64,000 bases of DNA. Origin: Crossaster papposus (lineage: Eukaryota; Echinodermata; Asteroidea; Velatida; Solasteridae). Within the stretch, counting starts at the first letter, position 1. Each line of letters starts with the position of its first letter. A program made the position numbers and the translations under genes. The stretch covers positions 58,367 through 122,366 of the forward strand of contig JBAIAA010000407.1 in the NCBI GenBank assembly GCA_037893245.1. The letters run 5' to 3'. Under the pieces are notes generated by a model. That model was not told the origin of the DNA and made no database searches. It worked only from the letters and a program-made list of their open reading frames with translations. Below, in pieces: positions 39,701 to 52,100 of the stretch.

Positions 39701-42700
39701 CTCATGCGTCAGTATACTGGCGGCATAGGCCTATGTGGCAATACACGTTTACATACATACACATCAGAAAATATGGCTGCGAATGAGGATAATGTTCTCG
39801 ACATATATCTGAGCTGCAAACCTCAACATTGTTGGAGAATGAAGAGACATTCACCACCTCCACATCTGAGCTAACATATCGCCAAAATTCTCACCGGAAG
39901 AGACCAAAACTTTGAGACTCATGCGTCAGGACACTAGCGGCATAGGCCTATGCGGCAATACACGTGTACACGCATAAACATAAGAAAACATGGCTGCGAA
40001 TGAGGATAATTTGATGAACTTATATCTGAGCTGCGAACCTCAACGTTGTTCGAGAATGAAGAGACTCTCGCCAGCTCAACATCTGAGCCAAAATATTTCC
40101 AAATTTCTCCCTGGAAAAAACCAAAACTGTGAGACTCATGCGTCAGGACACTGGCGGCATAGGCCTATGAGGCAATACACGTGTACATCCATACACATAA
40201 GAAAACGTGGCGGCGAATGAGGACAATTTTCCCGACATATATCTGAGCTGCGAGCCTCAACGTTGTTCGAGAATGAAGAGACACTCACCAGCTCGACATC
40301 TGAGCTAACACATCGCCAACATTCTCACCGGAAGAGACCAAAACTTTGGGACTCATGCGTCAGGACACTGGCGGCATAGGCCTATGAGGCAATACACGTG
40401 TACATACATACACATCAGAAAACATGGCTGCGAATGAGGATAATGTTCTCGACATATATCTGAGCTGCGAACCTCAACGTTGTTCGAGAATGAAGAGACA
40501 CTCACCCGCTCGACATCTGAGCCAAAATATTGCCAAATTTCTCACGGGAACAAACCTAAACTGAGAGACTCATGCGTCAGGACACTGGCGGCATATGCCT
40601 ATGTGGCAATGCACGTGTACCTACAAACACATAAGAAAACATGGCTGCGAATGAGGATATTTTTCTCGACATATATCTGAGCTGCAAACCTCAACGTTAT
40701 TGGAGAATGAAGAGACATTCACCACCTCCACATCTGAGCTAACATATCGCCAAAATTTCACCGGAAGAGACCAAAACTTTGAGACTCATGCGTCAGGACA
40801 CTGGCGGCATAGGCCTATGCGGCAATACACGTGTACACGCATAAACATAAGAAAACATGGCTGCGAATGAGGATAATTTTATGAACTTATATCTGAGCTG
40901 CGAACCTCAACGTTGTTCGAGAATGAAGGGCCACTCGCTGGCTCGACATCTGAGCCAAAATATTTCCAAATTTCTCACAGGAAAAAACCAAAACTGTGAG
41001 ACTCATGCGTCAGGACACTGGCGGCATAGGCCTATGAGGCAATACACGTGTACATCCATACACATAAGAAAACATGGCTGCGAATGAGGACCATTTTCTC
41101 GACATATATCTGAGCTGCGAACCTCAACGTTGTTCGAGAATGAAGAGACACTCACCCGCTCGACATCTGAGCCAAAATATTGCCAAATTTCTGACGGAAA
41201 CAAACCTAAACTGAGAGACTCATGCGTCAGGACACTGGCGGCATATGCCTATGTGGCAATGCACGTGTACCTACAAACACATAAGAAAACATGGCTGCGA
41301 ATGAGGATATTTTTCTCGACATATATCTGAGCTGCAAACCTCAACGTTATTGGAGAATGAAGAGACATTCACCACCTCCACATCTGAGCTAACATATCGC
41401 CAAAATTTCACCGGAAGAGACCAAAACTTTGAGACTCATGCGTCAGGACACTGGCGGCATAGGCCTATGCGGCAATACACGTGTACACGCATAAACTTAA
41501 GAAAACATGGCTGCGAATGAGGATAATTTTATGAACTTATATCTGAGCTGCGAACCTCAACGTTGTTCGAGAATGAAGGGCCACTCGCTAGCTCGACATC
41601 TGAGCCAAAATATTTCCAAATTTCTCACAGGAAAAAACCAAAACTGTGAGACTCATGCGTCAGGACACTGGCGGCATAGGCCTATGAGGCAATACACGTG
41701 TACATCCATACACATAAGAAAACATGGCTGCGAATGAGGACCATTTTCTCGACATATATCTGAGCTGCGAGCCTCAACGTTGTTCGAGAATGAAGAGACA
41801 CTCACCAGCTCGACATCCGAGCCAAAATATTGCTAAATTTCTCACTGCAAAAACAAACAAACTGAGAGACTCATGCTTCAGGATACTGGCGGCATAGGCC
41901 TATGTGGCAATACACGTGTACATACATACACATCAGAAAAAATGGCTGCGAATGAGGATAATGTTCTCAACATATATCTGAGCTGCGAACCTCAACGTTG
42001 TTTGAGAATAAAGAGACACTCACCAGCTCGACATCCGAGCCAAAATATTACCAAATTTCTCACTGGAAAAACAAACAAACTGAGAGACTCATGCGTCAGG
42101 ACACTGGCGGCATATGCGTATGTGGCAATACACGTCTACATACATACACATAAGAAAACATGGCTGCGAATGAGGATAATTTTCTCAACATATATCTGAG
42201 CTGCGAGCCTCAACGTTGTTCGAGAATGAAGAGACACTCACCAGCTCGACATCCGAGCCAAAATATTACCAAATTTCTCACTGGAAAACACCCAAACTGA
42301 GAGACTCATGCGTCAGGATACTGGAGGCATAGGCCTATGTGGCAATACACGTGTACATACATACACACACATCAGAAAACATGGCTGCAAATGAGGATAA
42401 TGTTCTCGACATATATCTGAGCTGCGAACCTCAACGTTGTTCGAGAATGAAGAGACACTCACCAGCTCGACATCCGAGCCAAAATATTGCCAAATTTCTC
42501 ACTGGAAAAACAAACAAACTGAGAGACTCATGCGTCAGGACACTGGCGGCATATGCGTATGTGGCAATACACGTGTACATACATACACATCAGAAAACAT
42601 GGCTGCGAATGAGGATAATGTTCTCGACATATATCTGAGCTGCGAACCTCAACGTTGTTCGAGAATGAAGAGACACTCACCAGCTCGACATCTGAGCTAA

Positions 42701-45700
42701 CACATAGCCAAAATTCTCACCGGAAGAGACCAAAACTTTGGGACTCATGCGTCAGGACACTGGCGGCATAGGCCTATGAGGCAATACACGTGTACATACA
42801 TACACATCAGAAAACATGGCTGCGAATGAGGATAATGTTCTCGACATATATCTGAGCTGCTAACCTCAACGTTATTGGAGAATGAAGAGACATTCACCAC
42901 CTCCACATCTGAGCTAACATATCGCCAAAATTTCACCGGAAGAGACCAAAACTTTGAGACTCATGCGTCAGGACACTGGCGGCATAGGCCTATGCGGCAA
43001 TACACGTGTACACGCATAAACATAAGAAAACATGGCTGCGAATGAGGATAATTTTATGAACTTATATCTGAGCTGCGAATCTCAACGTTGTTCGAGAATG
43101 AAGGGCCACTCGCTAGCTCGACATCTGAGCCAAAATATTTCCAAATTTCTCACAGGAAAAAAACAAAACTGTGAGACTCATGCGTCAGGACACTGGCGGC
43201 ATAGGCCTATGAGGCAATACACGTGTACATCCATACACATAAGAAAACATGGCTGCGAATGAGGACCATTTTCTCGACATATATCTGAGCTGCGAGCCTC
43301 AACGTTGTTCGAGAATGAAGAGACACTCACCAGCTCGACATCCGAGCCAAAATATTGCCAAATTTCTCACTGCAAAAACAAACAAACTGAGAGACTCATG
43401 CTTCAGGATACTGGCGGCTTAGGCCTATGTGGCAATACACGTGTACATACATACACACCAGAAAAAATGGCTGCGAATGACGATAATGTTCTCAACATAT
43501 ATCTGAGCTGCGAACCTCAACGTTGTTCGAGAATGAAGAGACATTCACCACCTCCACATCTGAGCTAACACATCGCCAAAATTGTCACCGGAAGAGACCA
43601 AAACTTTGAGACTCATGCGTCAGGACACTGGCGGGATAGGCCTATGAGGCAATACACGTGTACATACATACATATCAGAACACATGGCTGCGAATGAAGA
43701 TAATTTTCTCGACTTATATCTGAGCTGCGAACCTCAACGTTGTTGGAGAATGAAGAGACATTCACCAGCTCGACATCCGAGCCAAAATATTGCCAAATTT
43801 CTCACTGGAAAAACAAACAAACCGAGAGACTCATGCGTCAGGATACTGGCGGCATAGGCCTATGTGGCAATACACGTGTACATACATACACATCAGAAAA
43901 CATGGCTGCGAATGAGGATAATTTTCTCAACATATATCTGAGCTGCGAACCTCAACGTTGTTCGAGAATGAAGAGACATTCACCACCTCCACATCTGAGC
44001 TAACACATCGCCAAAATTCTCATCGGAAGAGACCAAAACTTTGAGACTCATGCGTCAGGACACTGGCGGCATAGGCCTATGAGGCAATACACGTGTACAT
44101 ACATACACATAAGAAAACATGGCTACGAATGACGATAACTTTGTCGACATATATCTGAGCTGCGAGCCTCAACGTTGTTCGCGAATGAAGAGACACTCAC
44201 CAGCTCGACATCCGAGCCAAAATATTGCCGAATTTCTCACTGGAACAAATCCAAACTGAGAGACTCGGGCGTCAGGATACTGGCGGCATAGGCCTATGTG
44301 GCAATACACGTGTACATACATACACATCAGAAAACATGGCTGCGAATGAGGATAATGTTCTCGACATGTATCTGAGCTGCGAACCTCAACGTTGTTCGAT
44401 AATGAAGGGACACTCACCAGCTCGACATCTGAGCCACAATATTGCCAAATTTCACACAGGAACAAACCTAAACTGAGAGACTCATGCGTCAGGACACTGG
44501 CGGCATATGCCTATGTGGCAATACACGTGTACATACAAACACATCAGAAAACATGGCTGCGAATGAGGATATTTTTCTCGACATATATCTGAGCTGCGAA
44601 CCTCAATGTTGGTGGAGAATGAAGAGACATTCACCACCTCCACATCTGAGCTAACATATCGGCAAAATTCTTACCGGAAGAGACCAAAACTTTGAGACTC
44701 ATGCGTCAGGAAACTGGCGGCCTAGGCATATGTGGCAATGCACGTGTACACGCATAAACATAAGAAAACATGGCTGCGAATGAGGATAATGTTATGAACT
44801 TATATCTGAGCTGCGAACCTCAACGTTGTTCGAGAATGAAGAGACACTCGCCAGCTCGACATCTGAGCCAAAATATTTCCAAATTTCTCACTGGAAAAAA
44901 ACCAAACTGTGCGACTCATTCGTCAGGACACTGGCGGCATAGGCCTATGAGGCAATACACGTGTACATCCATACACATAATAAAACATGGCTGCGAGTGA
45001 GGACAATTTTCTCGACATATATCTGAGCTGCGAGCCTCAACGTTGTTCGAGAATGAAGAGACACTCACCAGCTCGACATCCGAGCCAAAATATTGCCAAA
45101 TGTCTCACTGGAAAAACAAACAAACTGAGAGACTCATGCGTCAGTATACTGGCGGCTTAGGCCTATGTGGCAATACACGTGTACATACATACACATTAGA
45201 AAACATGGCTGCGAATGAGGATAATTTTCTCGACATATATCTGAGCTGCGAACCTCAACGTTGTTCGAGAATGAAGAGACATTCACCACCTCCACATCTG
45301 AGCTAACACATCGCCAAAATTCTCACCGGAAGAGACCAAAACTTTGAGACTCATGCGTCAGGACACTGGCGGCATATGCCTATGTGGCAATACACGTGTA
45401 CATACATACACATCAGAAAACATGGCTGCGAATGAGGATAATGTTCTCGACATATATCTGAGCTGCGAACCTCAACGTTGTTCGACAATGAAGAGACACT
45501 AACTAGCTCGACATCTGAGCCAAAATGTTGCCAAATTTCTCACTGGAACAAACCTAAACTGAGAGACTCATGCGTCAGGACACTGGCGGCATATGCCTAT
45601 GTGGCAATACACGTGTACATACAAACACATCAGAAAACATGGCTACGAATGAGGATAATTTTATGAACTTATATCTGAGCTGCGAACCTCAACGTTGTTC

Positions 45701-48660
45701 GAGAATGAAGAGACACTCACCGGCTCGACATCTGAGCCAAAATATTGCCAAATTTCTCACTGGAACAAACCTAAACTGAGAGACTCATGCGTCAGGACAC
45801 TGGCGGCATATGCCTATGTGGCAATACACGTGTACATACATACACATCAGAAAACATGGCTGCGAATGAGGATAATGTTCTCGACATATATCTGAGTTGC
45901 CAACCTCAACGTTGTTCGAGAATAAAGAGACACTCACCAGCTCGACATCTGAGCCAAACTATTGCCAGATTTCTCACTGGAACAAACCTAAACTGAGAGA
46001 CTCATGCGTCAGGACACTGGCGGCATATGCCTATGTGGCAATACATGTGTACATACAAACACATCAGAAAACATGGCTGCGAATGAGGATAATTTTATGA
46101 ACTTATATCTGAGCTGCGAACCTCAACGTTGTTCGAGAATGAAGAGACACTTGCCAGCTCGACATCTGAGCCAAAATATTTCCAAATTTCTCACTGGAAA
46201 AAAACAAAACTGTGAGACTCATGCGTCAGGGCACTGGCGGCATAGGCCTATGTGGCAATACATGTGTACATACAAACACATCAGAAAACATGGCTGCGAA
46301 TGAGGATAATTTTATGAACTTATATCTGAGCTGCGAACCTCAACGTTGTTCGAGAATGAAGAGACACTTGCCAGCTCGACATCTGAGCCAAAATATTTCC
46401 AAATTTCTCACTGGAAAAAAACAAAACTGTGAGACTCATGCGTCAGGGCACTGGCGGCATAGGCCTATGTGGCAATACACGTGTACATACATACACATCA
46501 GAAAACATGGCTGCGAATGAGGATAATGTTCTCGACATATATCTGAGCTGCGAACCTCAACGTTGTTCGAGAATGAAGAGACACTCTCCAGCTCGACATC
46601 TGAGCCAAAATATTGCCAAATTTCTCACTGGAACAAACCTAAACTGAGAGACTCATGCGTCAGGACACTGGCGGCATATGCCTATGTGGCAATACACGTG
46701 TACATACATACACATCAGAAAACATGGCTGCGAATGAGGATAATGTTCTCGACATATATCTGAGCTGCCAACCTCAACGTTGATCGAGAATAAAGAGACA
46801 CTCACCAGCTCGACATCTGAGCCAAACTATTGCCAGATTTCTCACTGGAACAAACCTAAACTGAGAGACTCATGCGTCAGTACACTGGCAGCATATGCCT
46901 ATGTGGCAATACATGTGTACATACAAACACATCAGAAAACATGGCTGCGAATGAGGATAATTTTATGAACTTATATCTGAGCTGCGAACCTCAACGTTGT
47001 TCGAGAATGAAGAGACACTCGCCTGCTCGGCATCTGAGCCAAAATATTTCCAAATTTCTCACTGGAAAACACCCAAACTGTGAGACTCATGCGTCAGGAT
47101 ACTGGCGCCATAGGCCTATGTGGCAATACACGTGTACATACATACACATAAGAAAACATGGCTGCGAATGAGGGTAATTTTATGAACTTATATCTGAAAT
47201 GCGAACCTCAACGTAGTTCGAGAATGAAGAGACACTCGCCAGCTCGACATCAGAGCCAAAATATTGCCAAATTTGTCACTGGAAAAAAACCAAACTGAGA
47301 GACTCATGCGTCAGGACACTGGCGGCATATGCCTATGTGGCAATACACATGTACATACAAACACATCAGAAAACATGGCTGCAAATGAGGATAATTTTAT
47401 GAACTTATATCTGAGCTGCGAACCTCAACGTTGTTCGAGAATGAAGAGACACTCGCCTGCTCGACATCTGAGCCAAAATATTTCCAAATTTCTCACTGGA
47501 AAAACACCAAAAAGTGAGACTCATACGTCAGGACACGGCCGGCATAGGCCTATGAGGCAATACACGTGTACATACATACACATAAGAAAACATGGCTACG
47601 AATGAGGATAATGTTCTCGACATATATCTGAGCTGCGAACCTCAACGTTGTTCGAGAATGAAGAGACACTCTCCAGCTCGACATCTGAGCCAAAATATTG
47701 CCAAATTTCTCACTGGAACAAACCTAAACTGAGAGACTCATGCGTCAGGACACTGGGGGCATATGCCTATGTGGCAATACACGTGTACATACATACACAT
47801 CAGAAAACATGGCTGCGAATGAGCATTATGTTCTCGACATATATCTGAGCTGCGAACCTCAACGTTGTTCGAGAATGAAGAGACACTCACCAGCTCGACA
47901 TCTGAGCCAAAATATTGCCAAATTTCTCACTGGAACAAACCTAAACTGAGAGACTCATGCGTCAGGACACTGGCGGCATATGCCTATGTGGCAATACACG
48001 TGTACATAAATACACATCAGAAAACATGGCTGCGAATGAGGATAATGTTCTCGACATATATCTGAGCTGCCAACCTCAACGTTGTTCGAGAATAAAGAGA
48101 CACTCACCAGCTCGACATCTGAGCCAAACTATTGTCAGATTTCTCACTGGAACAAACCTAAACTGAGAGACTCATGCGTCAGGACACTGGCAGCATATGC
48201 CTATGTCGCAATACATGTGTACATACAAACACATCAGAAAACATGGCTGCGAATGAGGACAATTTTCTCGACATATACCTGAGCTGCGAGCCTCAACGTT
48301 GTTCGAGAATGAAGAGACACTCACCAGCTCGACATCCGAGCCAAACTATTGCCAAATTTTTCACTGGAAAAATCCAAACTGAGAGACTCCTGAGTCAGGA
48401 TACTGGCTGCATAGGCCTATGTGGCAATACACGTGTACATACATACACATCAGAAAACATGGCTGCGAATGAGGATAATGTTCTCGACATGTATCTGAGC
48501 TGCGAACCTCAACGTTGTTCGATAATGAAGGGACACTCACCAGCTCGACATCCGAGCCAAAATATTGCCAAATTTCTCACTGGAAAAAAAAACAAACTGT
48601 GAGACTCATGCTTCTAGACACTGGCGACATAAGTCTATGCGGCAATACACGTGTACACGC
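36715..48660 (+). repeat. 217-bp satellite array, block IV, ending at the right edge of the array
   Basis: About 55 monomers. Recent block duplications: about 37640-38700 against 39592-40650 (9 monomers, offset 1952), 40470-41110 against 41120-41760 (3 monomers, offset 650), a single-monomer duplication 46038-46240 against 46255-46457 (offset 217, sharing GTCAGGGCACTGG and CACTTGCCAGC), and 46563 against 47648 (5 monomers, offset 1085). The array stops just after CACGTGTACACGCA, beside the TACACGTGTA palindrome. Confidence 0.96.
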
Positions 48661-48895
48661 ACGCATACATGTAGACACTACCACACTGAGGGCATACTTG
48701 TCATTCTATCCAATGGAGGACACTTGAGTGTGTGTGAATTACACCTATCAAAGTGAGGACACTACACTAAATTGCTGGTTGTCCATTGGTTTCATATTGA
48801 TGTGCATTCTAAAGTCATCATTGCGATTGCAAATTCTAAATAGTCAAGTACTCTGACGCATCCGTACATGTATGTGAACTGACGAAACACCCTGC
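48661..48895. other. Junction between satellite and the tyrosine-recombinase-like gene
   Basis: About 235 bp with no gene. For the minus-strand gene ending at 48896 this is the 3' flank; no AATAAA or ATTAAA is seen on the minus strand before the satellite begins. A 19-bp stretch at about 48726-48744 (TTGAGTGTGTGTGAATTAC) also occurs beside the duplicated exons at about 52478-52496. Confidence 0.6.
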
Positions 48896-49149
48896 TTAGC
48901 TTTGATGAAGCTTCATTTTGTTCCGACAAAAGTCTTTGATGTTCCTCCAGCTTCGTGTCTGCAGTGCCACAAGACAGGATGTTTCGATGTCTCGTTTGCC
49001 AGGAAGCTTCTTCAGCAGAAAGAATTTCTGCAAACCCTTCGTAACGTCTCCCTTCTCCTCGGCAGTCCAGGGACGACGTTTCACTCGTCTCGAGTTGTTC
49101 AGAGATGCCAGACTTCCAGATGGAACACTGATAGGAGCCTGTCGAGTAC
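48896..49149 (-). other. Terminal exon: Myb/SANT-like domain
   Basis: The acceptor TTTGACATTAG precedes 49149 and the exon completes a split codon left in phase 1. The product contains KRRPWTAEEKGDV, LLKKLPGKRD and RSWRNIKDFCRNKM: regularly spaced tryptophans and basic residues of a Myb/SANT-like DNA-binding helix set. It ends with TAA at 48896-48898. The upstream part is rich in Ser/Pro. Confidence 0.8.
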
Positions 49150-52100
49150 CTAATGTCAAATAGGAAACAAGTCGATATAAAACACAGATATTTAGGCACT
49201 TTTAATTCAGACAGCCCGATAGCCAGATGAACAAACAAATGGACAGACAGACAATTGTTTTTTTAAAGACAGCCCGACTTAACCAGTTTGGGCCGGGATT
49301 ATTTTAACATCGCCAAGCCCACGGGCGGGATTATTTTTTACGAAACTCGATCTGAAGCGGGTTCAGGCTGATAGTGCCGGGAAGCACACCCACGCATTTC
49401 CGGCCTTGCGCGCTGCTGACATACATTTCCGAACTTGAACTTGGCAGGTTTATGCGTCTTTCGTTTTGAATTTTGGAAAATTTTTGCGTTTATATACGTC
49501 ATCCGGCGCGAACTGGTTAAAATACAGACACGTAAAAGCCTAAACTTACTGTTTTCACTGGGCACATCACAGGAATTGTCACTGCTGTTATCGCTGTCCT
49601 CGTCACTAGTGAAGCCTTCTGCAAGTCACAAAGAGCAGTTTTTGTTAGATTAATGCACACATACCCGACAGTTGGTTGTTGTCCTGCATGTAAATTCAGA
49701 AAAGTGGACTCAACTCTTGTCAAATTTCTGTGGTCTGTTTCTTTCTATTTCTCTCTATTTCTCTTTCTTGTTTTGTAATGCAGGAGCAATAGCAAAAGAA
49801 ATGCACACAAACACGTATACCATTTGTTATCATATATTGTGAACTGATAACAAAATGTTATTTCTTGCATTTCTTTCGCTGTTGAAGATGTATTAGTGAA
49901 TAGTAATTACTGATCAAATATTTTTCAACAAAAGCAATAATTAATGTCTTTCTTTTGCTGTTGAGTAAATAATTTAAAACAACTGTGTCCTTACCACCAG
50001 TGACATGCAGTTCATCCAGGGATTTGCCCTGCTGGGAAGGCAAGTTTCCCCTCTCCAAGCTGAGAAAAAGTCTAGAAAGTTTGGTGACCAACTGCACAGT
50101 ATCTGGCAACTGGTAGTATTCACGATGGACACGCAAATCATGACCCATGAAGTTTGCAAGTGTTTCAAGTTGATGTTCCTTCAAGGCAAGAATTTGCGAT
50201 GCGGTTGCCACGTGCTTACGAAGTTTTGTAGACCGGATGCTGGCAGCATTGTCAAGGCCCGCCATGTCTGCGTACAATCTTATACAGTCACATCCTCTTA
50301 TATGACCTGTACCTCCATAAGAACATCGTGCAAACAAGTAGGTGTTGTCGTGGGCGACTTCAGCTTCATTTCTCTTCGCAATCAGAGCACTCTACCACGC
50401 CACCACCTCATTGCTGAGAAGCACAGGAACAGTTCGACCCCTCTTGCCAACTATTTCGACAACTCTGAACATCTTGCACAGATGCCGTTCAAGATCAGTC
50501 AGCAGGCATTCCCCGTTGACACTAGCTGTTGTGTGCTTCTGAAAGTCTTCTAGTTTCATTTTTGATACCTCCCCTTGCCTTCTGCGGTTGAACATAATAA
50601 GGTGGCACAGTGCGACTTCATTCAATCTCTTCCAAGCTGGTCCAATTTGTTCGCCCCGAGCATCCTGGACAAGTTCCACTTCTCTGTTGCCAGCTTCATA
50701 GAGGAACGCCGACATTTTCACAACATCAGCATTTGTCGGCAGAATTTGAGGTTGGTTGCGCTTTCCTTGGTACAGTGTTCTGTGTGCATGGGTGGATACA
50801 CGGTCTCGCCAGGTCAGTTCGCACAACTGCAGAAATTCTTCAGCGTGTTGGGCTTTTTGCTTTTGGCCAGACTCTAGAGCATTTCCTTTAAGTATGAGTG
50901 CACACTTCTTGATGGAATGTCCAATCTTTAAAGCTAGAGACGGAACATCATACAACTGCTTGTCTTCATTAAAGCCAGCAATACCGTGAATAGCCTTGAT
51001 GATATCATTCAGGTAGTGGGGGTGGACAAATAATTCAAGTGATGCATTTGGCTGGTGTGTATTCTTGCGGAGTTGTATGACAAGACGACCCAATTCCCGT
51101 ATCTTGTTTCGGATGTAGCCATGTTGATCTACATCGTGCCCGAGTTTCGCGTATTCCCGCTTGGCTACTTCCACAATCAAAGTGTCATTCTTGGCCAGCA
51201 GAGTCACCTCATCTCTCTTCATCGGAATAAGAACCTGGTTCAACTGGAAAGACACACCGACAGGTGGAGGCTTTAACAAATCACTCTTGTGAGCAACACA
51301 TCTACGCAGAGGAGTTGTGGTAGTGCTACCATGCGAGTGTGCAGGGAGTGCAGGTTTCAGTGGGCACTGGTGACGCCAGAGATCACTTCGCACATAATAG
51401 CCATAACAATATATGCACGGTCCGTATGCATGTGGAGATACCTTATGATTAGGCCTATATCCTACAATAAGTGCACCCCGGCCTTTCCGAAGGACTTGGC
51501 AATTGTGCCTATGATTACCAACATTGCGGATTTTCCACAGAAGTATCTTACGGGCACTTGGGTTGGTCTCAGACGCAATCTCTACAACTTCGCTCTCTTC
51601 TTTGTGACATGACTGGAGATGACGGGGCAACTTAGATTGAGGTACTTCACAGACAAAGCAAAAGTGTTTCTTGTCCCATTTCCTGTGCCCACTTTCATTG
51701 CTGGTCTCCATGACCGTTATGTGACCGGTCTCAGTAGCCTCGGTTGATGATCTCTGTGACTCGGCACTTGAGGCTTCATATGGAGCAGTACAAACGGCAG
51801 GTCCTGTACCAGAATCAGCCTGTGGGCCATCATCCCAAATGGAACTGCTTTGTAGACTGTCTGAACCATTTAAGTGCGGATTCAAGAAACTCGGATGGGC
51901 CACCTGGCATAGAAATCAAATCAAAATCACATTTAATTTTAAACAAATAACAATTTCTTTGGGGAGGGGTGGGAGGGCGAGGGGAGGGGTGGGTGTGTGG
52001 GGGAGGGGTGGGTGTGTGTGGGGGGGGGGTGGGTGAAGGGGGGGGGGGGGGGGGGGGGATGGTGCTTGCCAAAAACACTTTATTTACAAATTTGTTTCTG

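Noticed and set aside
1..48660. Dozens of 60-176-residue ORFs with shared peptides such as MAANEDN and CEPQRCSRMK
   Set aside because: They are readings of the 217-bp monomer. The unit length is 1 modulo 3, frames rotate, stops recur each one or two units, and both strands show equal openness. No start context or domain supports coding.
1..48660. CRISPR-like array
   Set aside because: Repeats are contiguous without unique spacers, and surrounding genes are eukaryotic mobile elements.
1..48660. CENP-B box in the satellite
   Set aside because: I compared the monomer with the CENP-B box pattern and found no convincing match; a centromeric role is not claimed.
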